Source: Anaerolineae bacterium
Lineage (GTDB): Bacteria > Chloroflexota > Anaerolineae > Aggregatilineales > UBA2796
DNA: 33,942 bases
Assembly: GCA_019637555.1 (NCBI GenBank)
Contig: JAHBVK010000061.1
Location: forward strand, 1 to 33,942
Reading direction: 5' to 3'
The notes below the pieces were generated by a model. It was not told the origin of the DNA. It did no database searches and worked only from the letters and a program-made list of their open reading frames with translations. The first letter of the stretch is position 1. Each line of letters starts with the position of its first letter. A program made the position numbers and the translations under genes. Of this stretch, positions 7,201 through 16,143 are shown piece after piece.

Positions 7201-8104
7201 GCATCTCTCTGATCCGCGCGCTGAACGCACACCGGAGCGCATCTTGCAGCGCGTCGAGTGGTCGGTGATCCGCCGCTTGGATGGCTTGCTGCAAGGCGAT
7301 TACCGCAGTCTGTTCTATGGCTACGGCGTCGATTTCGCTGACCTGCGCGAGTACCAGCCAACCGATGACATCCGCTACATCGATTGGAACGTCACTGCCC
7401 GCATGGACACGCCATATGTGCGCCAGTACATGGAAGATCGAGAGATCACGGCGTGGTTCTTGCTCGATCTCAGCCCTTCGGTTGACTTCGGTCTTGCCGA
7501 CAACATGAAGCGCACGGTACTGATGGACTTCGTAACGGCATTAGCACGCCTGCTCACGCGGCACGGTAATCGCGTCGGTGCGATCTTTTTCGGTGGCGAA
7601 GTCGAAAAAGTCGTACCAGCGCGCGGCGGCAGGATGCAAGTGCTGCGTCTGCTCAACGATCTGATCAAGCAAGCGCCCTTACCACGTGCGCCATTCACCG
7701 ACCTAAAGCCGCTGTTCAACAGCGCCCTAAACTCGATCAAATCACGCTCGCTCGTGTTCATCATCTCGGATTTCATTTCGGAGCCGGGTTGGGAGCGTCC
7801 GCTGATGCTGCTCAACCAGCATCATGAGGTTCTCGCCGTCCGGCTATGGGACCCGCGCGAGATAGAACTGCCCGACGTGGGCTTACTGGTCATGGAAGAC
7901 GCCGAGACGGGTGAGCAGTTATACGTGGATACTCACGACAAAGGTTTCCGCCAGCGCTTCAACGAGGCGGCGCGGCAGCGTGAAGTCAGCTTGGAGCAGT
8001 CGTTCAAGCGCTCCGGCGTGGATGTGCTCTCGCTTTCGACGGAAGATGATCTGGTGCGCTCTATAGTGCGCTTCGCCACCTTAAGACAGCGGCGACGACG
8101 CTAG
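7145..8104 (+). CDS. DUF58 domain protein of the MoxR cluster
   Basis: This 319-residue protein has the DUF58 hallmark Y-Q-P-T-D-D-I-R-Y-I-D-W-N-V-T-A-R (residues about 75-91), followed by a VWA-like fold. It belongs to the MoxR-associated complex, often implicated in envelope or stress functions. The biochemical role is unknown. The start given is a GTG at 7145, which overlaps moxR by 56 bases. No in-frame ATG lies nearby, and the N-terminal 35 residues (Ala/Thr/Pro-rich) are low complexity, so the true start could be slightly further in. It is followed 44 bases later by the first VWA gene. Confidence 0.88.
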   Translation: MNKTSAASAPTQATAPTPKHLSDPRAERTPERILQRVEWSVIRRLDGLLQGDYRSLFYGYGVDFADLREYQPTDDIRYIDWNVTARMDTPYVRQYMEDREITAWFLLDLSPSVDFGLADNMKRTVLMDFVTALARLLTRHGNRVGAIFFGGEVEKVVPARGGRMQVLRLLNDLIKQAPLPRAPFTDLKPLFNSALNSIKSRSLVFIISDFISEPGWERPLMLLNQHHEVLAVRLWDPREIELPDVGLLVMEDAETGEQLYVDTHDKGFRQRFNEAARQREVSLEQSFKRSGVDVLSLSTEDDLVRSIVRFATLRQRRRR

Positions 8105-8148
8105 ATACATGTACTAGATACGTGTAATAGTTGTACTGGTAGAAGACT

Positions 8149-9150
8149 ATGACCTTCATTTGGCCCCTTATGCTGGTCGCGCTGGTGCTGGTCCCGCTGT
8201 TGATCGCGCTGTACATCTGGAAGCAGCGACAGCGGCAGCAGTTGATCGCGCGGAATAGCAGCCTCGGCTTCGTGCAGGGCGGGCGCAAGGTCGGCTTCAG
8301 CCGCCACTTGCCGCCGCTGCTGTTTATGCTCGCCCTGACGATCCTGACGCTGGCGCTGGCACGTCCCGAAACCGTCATCACCATTCCGCGCATCGAGGGC
8401 ATGGTCATCCTCGCCTTCGATGTCTCCGGCAGTATGGCAGCAGAGGATTTGCAGCCGACGCGCATGGACGCCGCCAAAGCAGCCGCGGAGAGCTTCGTGC
8501 AGCGGCAACCGCCAAATGTAAAAGTCGGCGTGGTCGCCTTCAGCGATTCGGGCTTCTCGATCCAGACCCCTACCAACGTCAAGGAAGAAGTGCTAGCAAC
8601 ACTCAACCGTATGACTCCGCAGGCGGGCACCTCGCTGGCAAGCGGCATCATCGCTTCGTTAAATACGCTGTATATGGCGCAAAATCCGGTGCCGAGCTAC
8701 TACACCAATCTGACGCCGGAACCGACGGTAGAGCCAACGCCGATGCCGCGCGGTCAGTACGTGCCGTCGGTGATCGTGCTGCTGACCGATGGCGAAAACA
8801 CCTCCGATCCTGATCCCTTCGAGGCGGCGCAGTTGGCGGCGGATCGCGGTGTGCGCGTCTATACAGTCGGCATCGGCAGCCCGCAGGGCGCTGATCTGGA
8901 GATCGAGGGCTTCACCGTTCACACGCAGCTTGATGAAGGGACGCTTCAGCAGCTTTCCGCGATGACGGGCGGCACCTACTTCAACGCCCAGAGTGAGGAA
9001 GAATTGCAGGAGATTTACGATAATCTCAGTCCGCAGTTGATCTTCAAGCAAGAAAAAACAGAAGTCACCTCGCTGTTCGCGGGCTTGGGGATTTTCATCC
9101 TGCTGGTCGGCGGCTTGGTGTCACTCTTATGGTTCGGGCGCTTGCCGTAA
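8149..9150 (+). CDS. VWA-domain membrane protein, BatA-like (first copy)
   Basis: This 333-residue protein has two N-terminal transmembrane helices (about 6-24 and 53-72), a von Willebrand A domain and a C-terminal helix (about 306-329), as in BatA/BatB proteins. The MIDAS metal site is intact: D-V-S-G-S-M (91-96), a T in A-G-T-S-L and T-D-G in L-L-T-D-G-E-N-T. The VWA domain should face outside the cell. It is paralogous to the next gene with the same architecture, and the two may form a hetero-complex served by MoxR. The start ATG at 8149 follows a GGTAGAAG stretch. Confidence 0.92.
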   Translation: MTFIWPLMLVALVLVPLLIALYIWKQRQRQQLIARNSSLGFVQGGRKVGFSRHLPPLLFMLALTILTLALARPETVITIPRIEGMVILAFDVSGSMAAEDLQPTRMDAAKAAAESFVQRQPPNVKVGVVAFSDSGFSIQTPTNVKEEVLATLNRMTPQAGTSLASGIIASLNTLYMAQNPVPSYYTNLTPEPTVEPTPMPRGQYVPSVIVLLTDGENTSDPDPFEAAQLAADRGVRVYTVGIGSPQGADLEIEGFTVHTQLDEGTLQQLSAMTGGTYFNAQSEEELQEIYDNLSPQLIFKQEKTEVTSLFAGLGIFILLVGGLVSLLWFGRLP

Positions 9151-9195
9151 TCAAACATCGTGTACTAGAGCGCGAGTTGCGTCGGAGGCTGGAAA

Positions 9196-10272
9196 ATGAA
9201 TTTACTTTCGCCCGGTTTCTTTTTCCTATTACTGCTGATCCCGCTAATAGTGGCGTTGTATCTGGTGGTGCTGCGGCGCAGACGGCGCTTCGCCGTGCGC
9301 TATTCCAGCTTGTCGCTGGTGCGGGCGGCACTGCCTAAATACTCGCGCTGGCGGCGTCATCTCCCTTTCGCGCTGTTTCTGGTGGCGATTGCCAGCTTGA
9401 TTCTGGCACTGATGCGCCCCATCACGATCATGGCAGTGCCTACCAACCAGACCACCATCATCCTGACAATGGACGTTTCCGGCAGTATGTGCGCGGTGGA
9501 CATCCCGCCCAGCCGCTTGGAAGCGGCACAGGCAGCCGCTAACCGCTTCATCGAGAGTCAGAAATCTAGCACGCAGATCGGGATCGTCGCCTTCTCGCGC
9601 TTTGCCGAGCTGGTACGCCCGCCAACCAATGACGAACAGTCGCTGAAATCCGCGATCAACAGCTTACTGACGGGGCGCGGTACGGCGATTGGTACGGGCA
9701 TCCTGCGGGCGATCGATACCATCGCCGAAATTGATGACAGCGTTGCGCCGAGCAATTACGGCAATTCTGCCGATCAGCAAGTGACGCCCGTACCTGATGG
9801 CGCTTATGTGCCTGCCATCATCGTCGTGCTGACTGATGGTGTAGCGACGACGGGCGTTCCGCCGATTGATGCCGCGCAACAAGCGAAGGATCGCGGGATC
9901 CGTGTCTATACCATCGGCTTTGGCACGGCGCAGGGGGCGGAGTTCGCGGGCTGCTCCGGGCGCTTCATGGGCAGAGAACCCGGTGGTCCCGGCGGCGGCG
10001 GCGGTTTTGGCGGTGGTTATGGCGGCGGCGGTGGCGGACGCTTCCGGCGCGGCATTGATGAAGACACACTGATTCAAGTAGCCGACATGACGGGCGGAAA
10101 GTATTACGCGGCGGAAAGTGCCGATCAGCTTCAGGAAGTGTTCGCCAGCTTACCAACTAACCTGATCGTCAAACATGAGGTGATGGAAGTGAGCGTTGCC
10201 TTCACGGCGATTGGGGCGTTATTCGCGGCGCTGGCAATTATCCTCTCGATGATGTGGCATCCGCTGCTGTAA
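9196..10272 (+). CDS. VWA-domain membrane protein, BatA-like (second copy) with glycine-rich insertion
   Basis: This 358-residue paralogue of the preceding gene has N-terminal helices (about 8-26 and 55-73), a VWA domain with MIDAS D-V-S-G-S-M (93-98) and T-D-G (213-215), and a C-terminal helix (about 335-353). It differs by an insertion of about 25 residues in the last part of the VWA fold (about 255-284). The insertion is mostly glycine with single Phe, Tyr and Arg residues, and a lone Cys253 lies just before it. In the first copy the same place holds a short charged loop. The ATG at 9196 is preceded by GGAGG at about 9183-9187. It ends the operon and is followed by palindromic repeats. Confidence 0.92.
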   Translation: MNLLSPGFFFLLLLIPLIVALYLVVLRRRRRFAVRYSSLSLVRAALPKYSRWRRHLPFALFLVAIASLILALMRPITIMAVPTNQTTIILTMDVSGSMCAVDIPPSRLEAAQAAANRFIESQKSSTQIGIVAFSRFAELVRPPTNDEQSLKSAINSLLTGRGTAIGTGILRAIDTIAEIDDSVAPSNYGNSADQQVTPVPDGAYVPAIIVVLTDGVATTGVPPIDAAQQAKDRGIRVYTIGFGTAQGAEFAGCSGRFMGREPGGPGGGGGFGGGYGGGGGGRFRRGIDEDTLIQVADMTGGKYYAAESADQLQEVFASLPTNLIVKHEVMEVSVAFTAIGALFAALAIILSMMWHPLL

Positions 10273-10302
10273 TGCGCGATTTCGTGGTAGGTAGCAAAAA
10301 AA

Positions 10303-10372
10303 GGCAGGTTTCTAAACCTACCTAACATCACTATGATCAGGTTGTAGGGGTGGGTTAGAAACCCACCCCTAC
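10303..10372. repeat. Palindromic intergenic repeat (GTAGGGG type) after the moxR operon
   Basis: An imperfect hairpin GGCAGGTTT...AAACCTACC (10303-10322) is followed by a perfect 13-bp hairpin, GTAGGGGTGGGTT (10344-10356) with AACCCACCCCTAC (10360-10372). The loop is three bases. It is the same sequence family as the element at 6040-6117. It also sits between convergent transcription units and could help end transcripts, though no T-tract follows. Confidence 0.8.
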
Positions 10373-10395
10373 TTCGTTCAAATTCGCATAAGCAC

Positions 10396-10818
10396 CTAAT
10401 GTCCCGACAGCCGATTAATACCACCGACCAGATCACTGACGGTATAGGGCTTGCGGAACACCAGATCAGCACTTTCGGCGCAAATGGCTGCCATCTTTTC
10501 ATCCGCTGTCGTCACCATCACGCGCGTTTGCTTCATCCGTTCCTGACTGCGGATAAAGTGCAGAATATCCAAGCCAGAGACTCCCGGCAAATGGATGTCT
10601 AGCAAGATCACATTCGGAGTTTGGTTCCGCAGCCAATCCATTGCCATCGTACCATCACTGATCAAATCCGCTTGATAACCTTCTTCAGCAAGGATAAACG
10701 TGATCAACTCGCCCAAATCCTGATCATCTTCGATGACCAGAATCCGTAGTCTGCCTGTCTTGACGGTACCAATGTTGGGGTTAGTGTTAGTGTCGGCGTT
10801 AGAGGTAGTCATGAGCAT
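10396..10818 (-). CDS. Single-domain response regulator (CheY-like)
   Basis: This is a 140-residue receiver with no output domain. Key residues are present: the acidic pair D-D (31-32), phospho-acceptor Asp74 in I-L-L-D-I-H-L-P-G, Thr103/Thr104 and Lys123 in F-R-K-P-Y. About 22 N-terminal residues are a Thr/Asn-rich leader. A second ATG two codons in is an equally good start. It lies 27 bases downstream of the histidine kinase in the same direction, so it is the obvious partner. With no DNA-binding domain, the output must go through another protein. Confidence 0.93.
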   Translation of the reverse strand: MLMTTSNADTNTNPNIGTVKTGRLRILVIEDDQDLGELITFILAEEGYQADLISDGTMAMDWLRNQTPNVILLDIHLPGVSGLDILHFIRSQERMKQTRVMVTTADEKMAAICAESADLVFRKPYTVSDLVGGINRLSGH

Positions 10819-10845
10819 CAGCTTTTCTAATCAATAAAACTGACC

Positions 10846-12843
10846 TTATGCCGGAATCGACTCCACAGCATTGATGGTAGTTGCCGTCGTGGTAGGTGCT
10901 GGCAAGACCAGCGGAAGGGCAATTGTGAACGTGGTGCCGCGCTGTGGCGCACTATTCACGCTGATCTGACCGTCCATCATAGTGACTAATTGCTTAACGA
11001 TAGACAGCCCCAATCCTACGCCGCGATTGGCGTCGCGCGTGACGGAACCATCCACTTGCCAGAACGCCTCGAAGATGCGGGACTGCGCTTCCTCTGGGAT
11101 ACCGCGCCCGCTGTCTTTGACCTCAATGCACCAATGCGCGTCATCACGCTTGTACAGGCGGACGTTAATCTGACCTTGATCGGTGAACTTGATGGCGTTG
11201 TCGATCAGATTGGTGACGATCTGCTTGAGGCGCTCGGCATCACCTCGCAGTGCGGGCGGCAGCATAGTGTCGATCTCGGTGGTGCAGATGAGTTTCTTGC
11301 GTTCTACAATCGGTTGTACTGTCGCCATGATGTCCGCGATCAGTTGCACGGGCATAAACGGTTCATCCGCTAAATTGATCTTGCCGTTAGTGATCTGCGC
11401 CTCACCGAGCATGTTATTGAAGAAGGTCAGCAATTGGCGTGCACTCAGCAGCACATTGCCGAGCTTTTCCTTCTGCTTGGCGTCAATCTCACCGTAGCTG
11501 CCGCGTTGCAGCAGTTCAGCGTGCAAAATGATCGAAGTCAACGGCGTGCGCGCATCATGGCTGACGTTCGCCAGAATCTGGTTCTTCAAGCGCAGCGCCT
11601 CTAATGCCTGATCACGCGCCTGTGCCAGTTGTCCCTGCGCTTGCTGCCGTTCCGCGATTTCCTGACGCAGTTGATCGTTTGCCTCGCTAAGCGCTAGGGT
11701 GCGCTCGGAGACGCGCTGCTCCAATTCGTCGTTAAGCCGACTGAGCTGCGCGTTGGTTTGCTGTAGCCGCGTGTTTGACGTTTCCACTTCCCGCCGCGAT
11801 GTTGCCAGCGCTTCCAGCATCGAATTCAGACCTTGCGCCAGTGTCGCCAGCTCATCAGCGCCCTGAATATTCGCCCGCATACCGAGATTGCCAGTGGTGC
11901 GCACCTCTGTTACCGCATGGCTCAGACTCTGTAAACGGCGCAGAATACCGCGATCCAGCAGGAATAAAACGACAATGGCAAGGCTCACGCCGACGACGAT
12001 TAGCGCAACCACGAAGTAGGATAGGCTGTTCTGCCCCTGCCTATAGATGCCTCTTCCCATTTCGATCTGCAGCAGCAGAATAGGGTGCCCGTAGATATCG
12101 CGGATAGTCTGGTAGCCCGCCACCCGTTCATCATTTAGGGGCAAAACGAAGTTAGGCTCACCAGCAATCAGGGCGTTCTTAGCCGCCTGAAAATCAGCGC
12201 TTAGGTCTGTGCTGGTAAAGGATTGAACCGCTACTGAGAGTTTGAGGCTGCTCCCAATTTGTGTGAATAGTCTCTGGCTCAGATAACGCCCAAAGATCAG
12301 GGTGCCATTGATCGGACCCTGCTGTGAACTGGTCAGAATTGGCGCTGAAACGACGAACAGTTCACCTTCCGGCAGGTGAATAATGCCGCTGACGATATTG
12401 AACGTTGTCAGGTGCGTGATCAGTAGATCGCGCGGTTGGAGATATGTTCGCAGCGAAGCAGGTGGCGATATGGCTGTTCCCGCTTCCAGATCAAACGCCT
12501 TTTGATAGACAACCTCACCCCGTTGATTGAGCACCAACGCCAGATTGATCCCGATATTGTGGAAGGTCGAGTCCATCAAATTGTCGTTGATGAAGGCTTG
12601 ATTGCCATCGCTGGCAAACTGATAGGTATCGTCCCAACGCGACCAATCGATGATCGTGGTTTTCAGCTCCTCCAAGTCCGCCATCACCGCCCAATAGGCG
12701 CGCTGCACATTATTGATGGTATTGGTTGCTTCTACCTGCTCGAAGCTGTGCATCAGGGTAGCTTGGGAAACCGCATAGACCAGTAGCAGCAACGCCACCA
12801 ATGTTGCTCCGATAGCGAGTATGGTCTTTCGATACAGCGTCAT
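10846..12843 (-). CDS. CHASE4-type sensor histidine kinase
   Basis: This is a 665-residue membrane sensor kinase. The order is: transmembrane helix 8-28; an extracytoplasmic sensor of about 30-270 with the CHASE4-like pattern W-S-R-W-D-D-T-Y (67-74); a second helix 274-296; HAMP about 297-350; a long coiled coil about 345-415; HisKA with His429 in N-V-S-H-D-A-R-T-P-L; then HATPase_c with N-box N-L-I-D-N-A-I-K-F (546-554), D-S-G-R-G-I-P (577-583) and G-V-G-L-G-L-S-I (608-615). All catalytic boxes are intact. The ligand is unknown. It forms an operon with the receiver gene downstream and is divergent from coxSLM. Confidence 0.95.
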   Translation of the reverse strand: MTLYRKTILAIGATLVALLLLVYAVSQATLMHSFEQVEATNTINNVQRAYWAVMADLEELKTTIIDWSRWDDTYQFASDGNQAFINDNLMDSTFHNIGINLALVLNQRGEVVYQKAFDLEAGTAISPPASLRTYLQPRDLLITHLTTFNIVSGIIHLPEGELFVVSAPILTSSQQGPINGTLIFGRYLSQRLFTQIGSSLKLSVAVQSFTSTDLSADFQAAKNALIAGEPNFVLPLNDERVAGYQTIRDIYGHPILLLQIEMGRGIYRQGQNSLSYFVVALIVVGVSLAIVVLFLLDRGILRRLQSLSHAVTEVRTTGNLGMRANIQGADELATLAQGLNSMLEALATSRREVETSNTRLQQTNAQLSRLNDELEQRVSERTLALSEANDQLRQEIAERQQAQGQLAQARDQALEALRLKNQILANVSHDARTPLTSIILHAELLQRGSYGEIDAKQKEKLGNVLLSARQLLTFFNNMLGEAQITNGKINLADEPFMPVQLIADIMATVQPIVERKKLICTTEIDTMLPPALRGDAERLKQIVTNLIDNAIKFTDQGQINVRLYKRDDAHWCIEVKDSGRGIPEEAQSRIFEAFWQVDGSVTRDANRGVGLGLSIVKQLVTMMDGQISVNSAPQRGTTFTIALPLVLPAPTTTATTINAVESIPA

Positions 12844-13296
12844 GATAAGTATCCGCTTTGGGTTTGTTTGCTGTGTCTATGCTTGGAAGTACAGATCACC
12901 GTCTTGGCGTATGAATTTGCACCAAGTCTACTCAGTTAGGGGATCACGATGCTGTTACAGGAATGAAATTATTATGAAATCGAATATAGTGGCTATTCCA
13001 GTGTGGAATATTGATGCACCTGAGGCACGGCGCTACACTGTGAATCGTCTGCTTACACTATCTCACTGTGACTTGTATTGAAATGAAGGATTAGGAAAGG
13101 AGGAACGGTACTCCGTTCAGTGCCAATCCAGCAGCATTCAGCGCCATCGGGCAGCGCCGAATCAATTCGATTCGACGATTCCCATGAACCCTGCAAAATA
13201 ATTCTTTCGGCAGTGCGTTGAACTGGCAGCGCTTGATTGCCCACACAAACTACTGCGCATTCTGTGTTACTTAGTCGTTTTCAAGGAGATTTTGAC
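12844..13296. promoter_or_regulatory. Long divergent regulatory region between the kinase and coxSLM
   Basis: These 453 bases have no credible gene. They contain an exact dyad, TATTCCA-GTG-TGGAATA (12994-13010), a plausible operator. A candidate rightward promoter is TTACAC (13053-13058), 17 bases, TATTGA (13076-13081). After it comes a leader of about 200 bases with hairpins GAACGG-TACT-CCGTTC (13103-13118) and CGAATC-AATTC-GATTCG (13158-13174), plus three CAGYGCC repeats (13118, 13139, 13152). A long structured leader in front of a molybdenum enzyme raises the question of a riboswitch. I cannot match it to a known family by eye. Confidence 0.45.
13283..13288 (+). promoter_or_regulatory. Ribosome binding site deciding the coxS start
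   Basis: AAGGAG lies 8 bases before the ATG at 13297. The upstream ATG at 13237 has no comparable site and would add 20 residues absent from this family. Confidence 0.8.
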
Positions 13297-13761
13297 ATGC
13301 AAGTGACGATCACCGTCAACGGTACGCGCTACACACGCGACGTTGATCCGCGTATGCTGCTCGTCCATTTCCTGCGCGACGAAATCGGGCTGACAGGCAC
13401 CAACATCGGCTGCGACACCAGTCAGTGTGGTGCCTGTACGGTTCATATGGACGGCAAATCGCTGAAGTCCTGCACCTGTCTGGCGGTGCAAGCAAACGGA
13501 CGCGAAATCACCACCATCGAAGGTCTGAAATCAAACGGCGAACTTCATCCCATGCAGCAAGCGTTCTGGGAAAAACACGGCTTGCAGTGTGGCTTTTGCA
13601 CTCCCGGCATGATCATGGCATCGGTGGCGCTGCTCAAAGACAACCCACACCCCACCGAGGAGCAAATCCGGCACGGGCTGGAGGGCAATCTCTGTCGCTG
13701 TACTGGTTATCAAAACATCGTCGCGGCGGTGCAATCTGCTGCCGAAAATAGTGGAAAGTGA
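13297..13761 (+). CDS. coxS: (2Fe-2S)-binding subunit of a xanthine oxidase-family molybdenum hydroxylase (CoxS-like)
   Basis: This is the iron-sulfur electron-transfer subunit, 154 residues, a typical length. The N-terminal plant-ferredoxin-type cluster uses Cys39, Cys44, Cys47 and Cys59. The C-terminal helical domain holds the second cluster with Cys98, Cys101, Cys133 and Cys135 (C-G-F-C-T-P-G and C-R-C-T-G-Y). All eight cysteines are present. It is the first gene of coxS-coxL-coxM, and coxL starts 12 bases after its stop. The gene symbol denotes family resemblance. The substrate need not be CO. Confidence 0.93.
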   Translation: MQVTITVNGTRYTRDVDPRMLLVHFLRDEIGLTGTNIGCDTSQCGACTVHMDGKSLKSCTCLAVQANGREITTIEGLKSNGELHPMQQAFWEKHGLQCGFCTPGMIMASVALLKDNPHPTEEQIRHGLEGNLCRCTGYQNIVAAVQSAAENSGK

Positions 13762-13772
13762 GGCGCTGAACA

Positions 13773-16142
13773 ATGGTCGCAAAAGTAGTTGGAACCAGTA
13801 TCAAGCGCCGTGAAGACCCCCGCCTGATCACGGGCGAAGCCAAATACCTCGATGATATTCAACTCCCCGGCATGTCCTACATGGCGATCCTGCGTAGCCC
13901 TTACGCGCACGCCAAGATCAAGAGCATCAATACCGACGCAGCGAAAGCGCATCCGGGAGTGATCGCGGTGTTCACGGGCAAAGATTTCATGGATGTAAAT
14001 CCGCTGCCCTGTGCATGGCAGGCTGGCGGCGTCAAGAACAACGCCAATACACCGCGCGTGCTGGAGCCGGAAAAGGTCACCTTCACGGGCGCGGGCGTCG
14101 CTTGCGTAGTCGCTGAAGATCGCTACACGGCGGAAGATGCCCTCGCACTGATCGAAGTCGATTGGGAACCGCTGGATGTCGTGGTCGATGCGGAGAAGGC
14201 GACAAAGGCAGGTGCGCCACAGCTTCACGAAAACGCACCGAATAATGTCTGCATGGAGTGGGAATGCGGTAACGCTGATAGCACCGCCACGGCACTCAAC
14301 GGCGCAGACGTGGTGATCAAGCAGCGGCTGATTAATCAGCGCCTGATCCCCACGCCGATGGAAGCGCGCGGCTGCATCGCCCAGTATTATCCCGCCACCG
14401 AAGAATTCACCGTATGGATGACCTCGCAAGCGCCGCACGTGATGCGCCTGCTGATGACCGCCTTCGTGTTCGGTATCCCCGAAACCAAGATGCGCGTGAT
14501 CTCCCCACAGGTTGGCGGCGGTTTCGGTGCTAAGATTTTCCTCTATCCTGAATACTGCCTCGCCGCCGCTGTGACGCGCAAGATCGGGCGCCCGGTCAAA
14601 TGGGCGGAGACTCGCAGCGAGAATTACGTCGCTACCACGCACGGACGCGATCACATCAGCGACATCGAGATCGGTGCCAAACGCGACGGTACGATCACCG
14701 CGCTGCGCGTTCACACCTACGCCAATCTTGGCGGTACGCTGTCCACCATCGCGCCGGGTATTCCAACCACGCTGTACGGGCGTCTGCTCTCTGGCGTGTA
14801 CAAAATCCCCAACATCTACTGCAAAGTGTGGGGCGTCTACACCAATACGGGCATGGTCGATGCGTATCGTGGCGCAGGCAGACCGGAAGCGACGTATGTG
14901 GTCGAACGCGCCGTCGATCTGGTGGCGGACGAACTCGGCTTAGACGCGACGGAAGTACGGCGCAAGAACTTCATCCCTGCCGATGCCTTCCCCTACGATC
15001 CGCAGGGCATTCTCAGCGGCTTGAAGTATGACAGCGGCAACTACGAGATGAATCTCGATAAGGCGCTGGAAGTTTTCGATTACAAAAGCATGTTGGAGCA
15101 GCAAGCAAAAGCACGCGCGGCAGGTCGCTTAGTTGGTATCGGCTTCAGCACCTATATCGAAATTTGCGGCGTTGCACCCTCCGCATGGATCGGCTTGCCG
15201 GGGCAAGGCTGGGGTGCTGGTCTGTGGGAGAGTGCCAACGTGCGCGTCCATCTGACGGGCAAAGTTGTGGTCACCACCGGATCGCAAAATCACGGGCAGG
15301 GGCACGAAACCAGCAACGCGCAGGTGGTTGCCGACGAGTTGGGCATCCCCGTTGATGATGTGATCGTGCAGCATAGCGATACGCAGGGCACGCCGTTTGG
15401 CTACGGCACCTATGGCAGCCGCAGCACGGCAGTCGGCACGGTAGCGGTCTACAACAGCTTGCAGAAGATCAAGGAAAAGGCGAAGAAACTTGCCGCGCAT
15501 CTGCTGGAAGCCGATGTCGAGGACATGGTTTGGGAAGATGGCAAAGCGTTCGTCAAAGGATCACCGGACAAGGCAAAGACTATTGGTGAACTCGCCGCCG
15601 CTGCTGCACTCGGCTATTCGCTGCCGCGCGGTATGGAACCATTCCTTGATGACACCAGCTACTACGATCCACCCAACTGCACTTTCCCCTTCGGCACGCA
15701 TATCTGCACCGTCGAAGTAGATCGGGACACGGGCGAGGTCCATCTGGGGCGCTATGTCGCCGTTGATGACGTGGGCAACGTGATCAACCCGATGATCGTC
15801 GAAGGTCAGGCACACGGCGGCATCGTGCAGGGCATCGCGCAGGCGTTGTGGGAAGGCGCGGTCTACAGCGAGGATGGTCAACTGCTGACTGGTACGCTGA
15901 TGGATTATGCGCTGCCCAAAGCCGACGTCTTGCCACACTTTGAGCTGACGCGCACCGTTACGCCATCTCCGGTCAATCCGTTGGGCGTCAAGGGCGCGGG
16001 CGAAGCGGGCACGATTGCCTCTACGCCAGCCGTCGTCAACGCGGTGATCGATGCGTTGTCGCCATTGGGCATCCGTCACGTTGATATGCCGCTGACGCCG
16101 GAGCGCGTCTGGAAGGCGATGCAGAATGCGAAAAGTCAGTGA
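13773..16142 (+). CDS. coxL: Molybdopterin-binding large subunit, form II CoxL-like aldehyde oxidase/xanthine dehydrogenase family
   Basis: This is the catalytic subunit, 789 residues and full length. It carries G-G-G-F-G-A-K (248-254) and the conserved active-site glutamate in G-V-K-G-A-G-E-A-G (Glu744), both expected for binding Mo-molybdopterin cytosine dinucleotide. The active-site loop reads A-Y-R-G-A-G-R (364-370). Genuine form I CO dehydrogenases have A-Y-X-C-S-F-R there, so this is a form II enzyme whose physiological substrate is usually unknown. CO oxidation should not be assumed. The S-L-M gene order also fits form II rather than the M-S-L order of form I. Confidence 0.93.
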   Translation: MVAKVVGTSIKRREDPRLITGEAKYLDDIQLPGMSYMAILRSPYAHAKIKSINTDAAKAHPGVIAVFTGKDFMDVNPLPCAWQAGGVKNNANTPRVLEPEKVTFTGAGVACVVAEDRYTAEDALALIEVDWEPLDVVVDAEKATKAGAPQLHENAPNNVCMEWECGNADSTATALNGADVVIKQRLINQRLIPTPMEARGCIAQYYPATEEFTVWMTSQAPHVMRLLMTAFVFGIPETKMRVISPQVGGGFGAKIFLYPEYCLAAAVTRKIGRPVKWAETRSENYVATTHGRDHISDIEIGAKRDGTITALRVHTYANLGGTLSTIAPGIPTTLYGRLLSGVYKIPNIYCKVWGVYTNTGMVDAYRGAGRPEATYVVERAVDLVADELGLDATEVRRKNFIPADAFPYDPQGILSGLKYDSGNYEMNLDKALEVFDYKSMLEQQAKARAAGRLVGIGFSTYIEICGVAPSAWIGLPGQGWGAGLWESANVRVHLTGKVVVTTGSQNHGQGHETSNAQVVADELGIPVDDVIVQHSDTQGTPFGYGTYGSRSTAVGTVAVYNSLQKIKEKAKKLAAHLLEADVEDMVWEDGKAFVKGSPDKAKTIGELAAAAALGYSLPRGMEPFLDDTSYYDPPNCTFPFGTHICTVEVDRDTGEVHLGRYVAVDDVGNVINPMIVEGQAHGGIVQGIAQALWEGAVYSEDGQLLTGTLMDYALPKADVLPHFELTRTVTPSPVNPLGVKGAGEAGTIASTPAVVNAVIDALSPLGIRHVDMPLTPERVWKAMQNAKSQ

Positions 16143-16143
16143 C

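Noticed and set aside
8061..8651. Long leftward frame opposite the DUF58/VWA junction
   Set aside because: It is antisense to clear genes, with no SD and no recognisable domain. It is a shadow of GC-rich codons.
10765..10805. Hexamer-like GTTAGT repeats at the response regulator start
   Set aside because: They are coding for a Thr/Asn-rich leader. No independent repeat feature is needed.
13237..13296. Upstream extension of coxS starting at the ATG at 13237
   Set aside because: AAGGAG sits 8 bases before the ATG at 13297, and the added 20 residues do not fit the family start.
13710..14714. 334-residue leftward frame opposite coxL
   Set aside because: coxL is unmistakable in the other frame. 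The antisense translation is His/Arg-rich with no motif.
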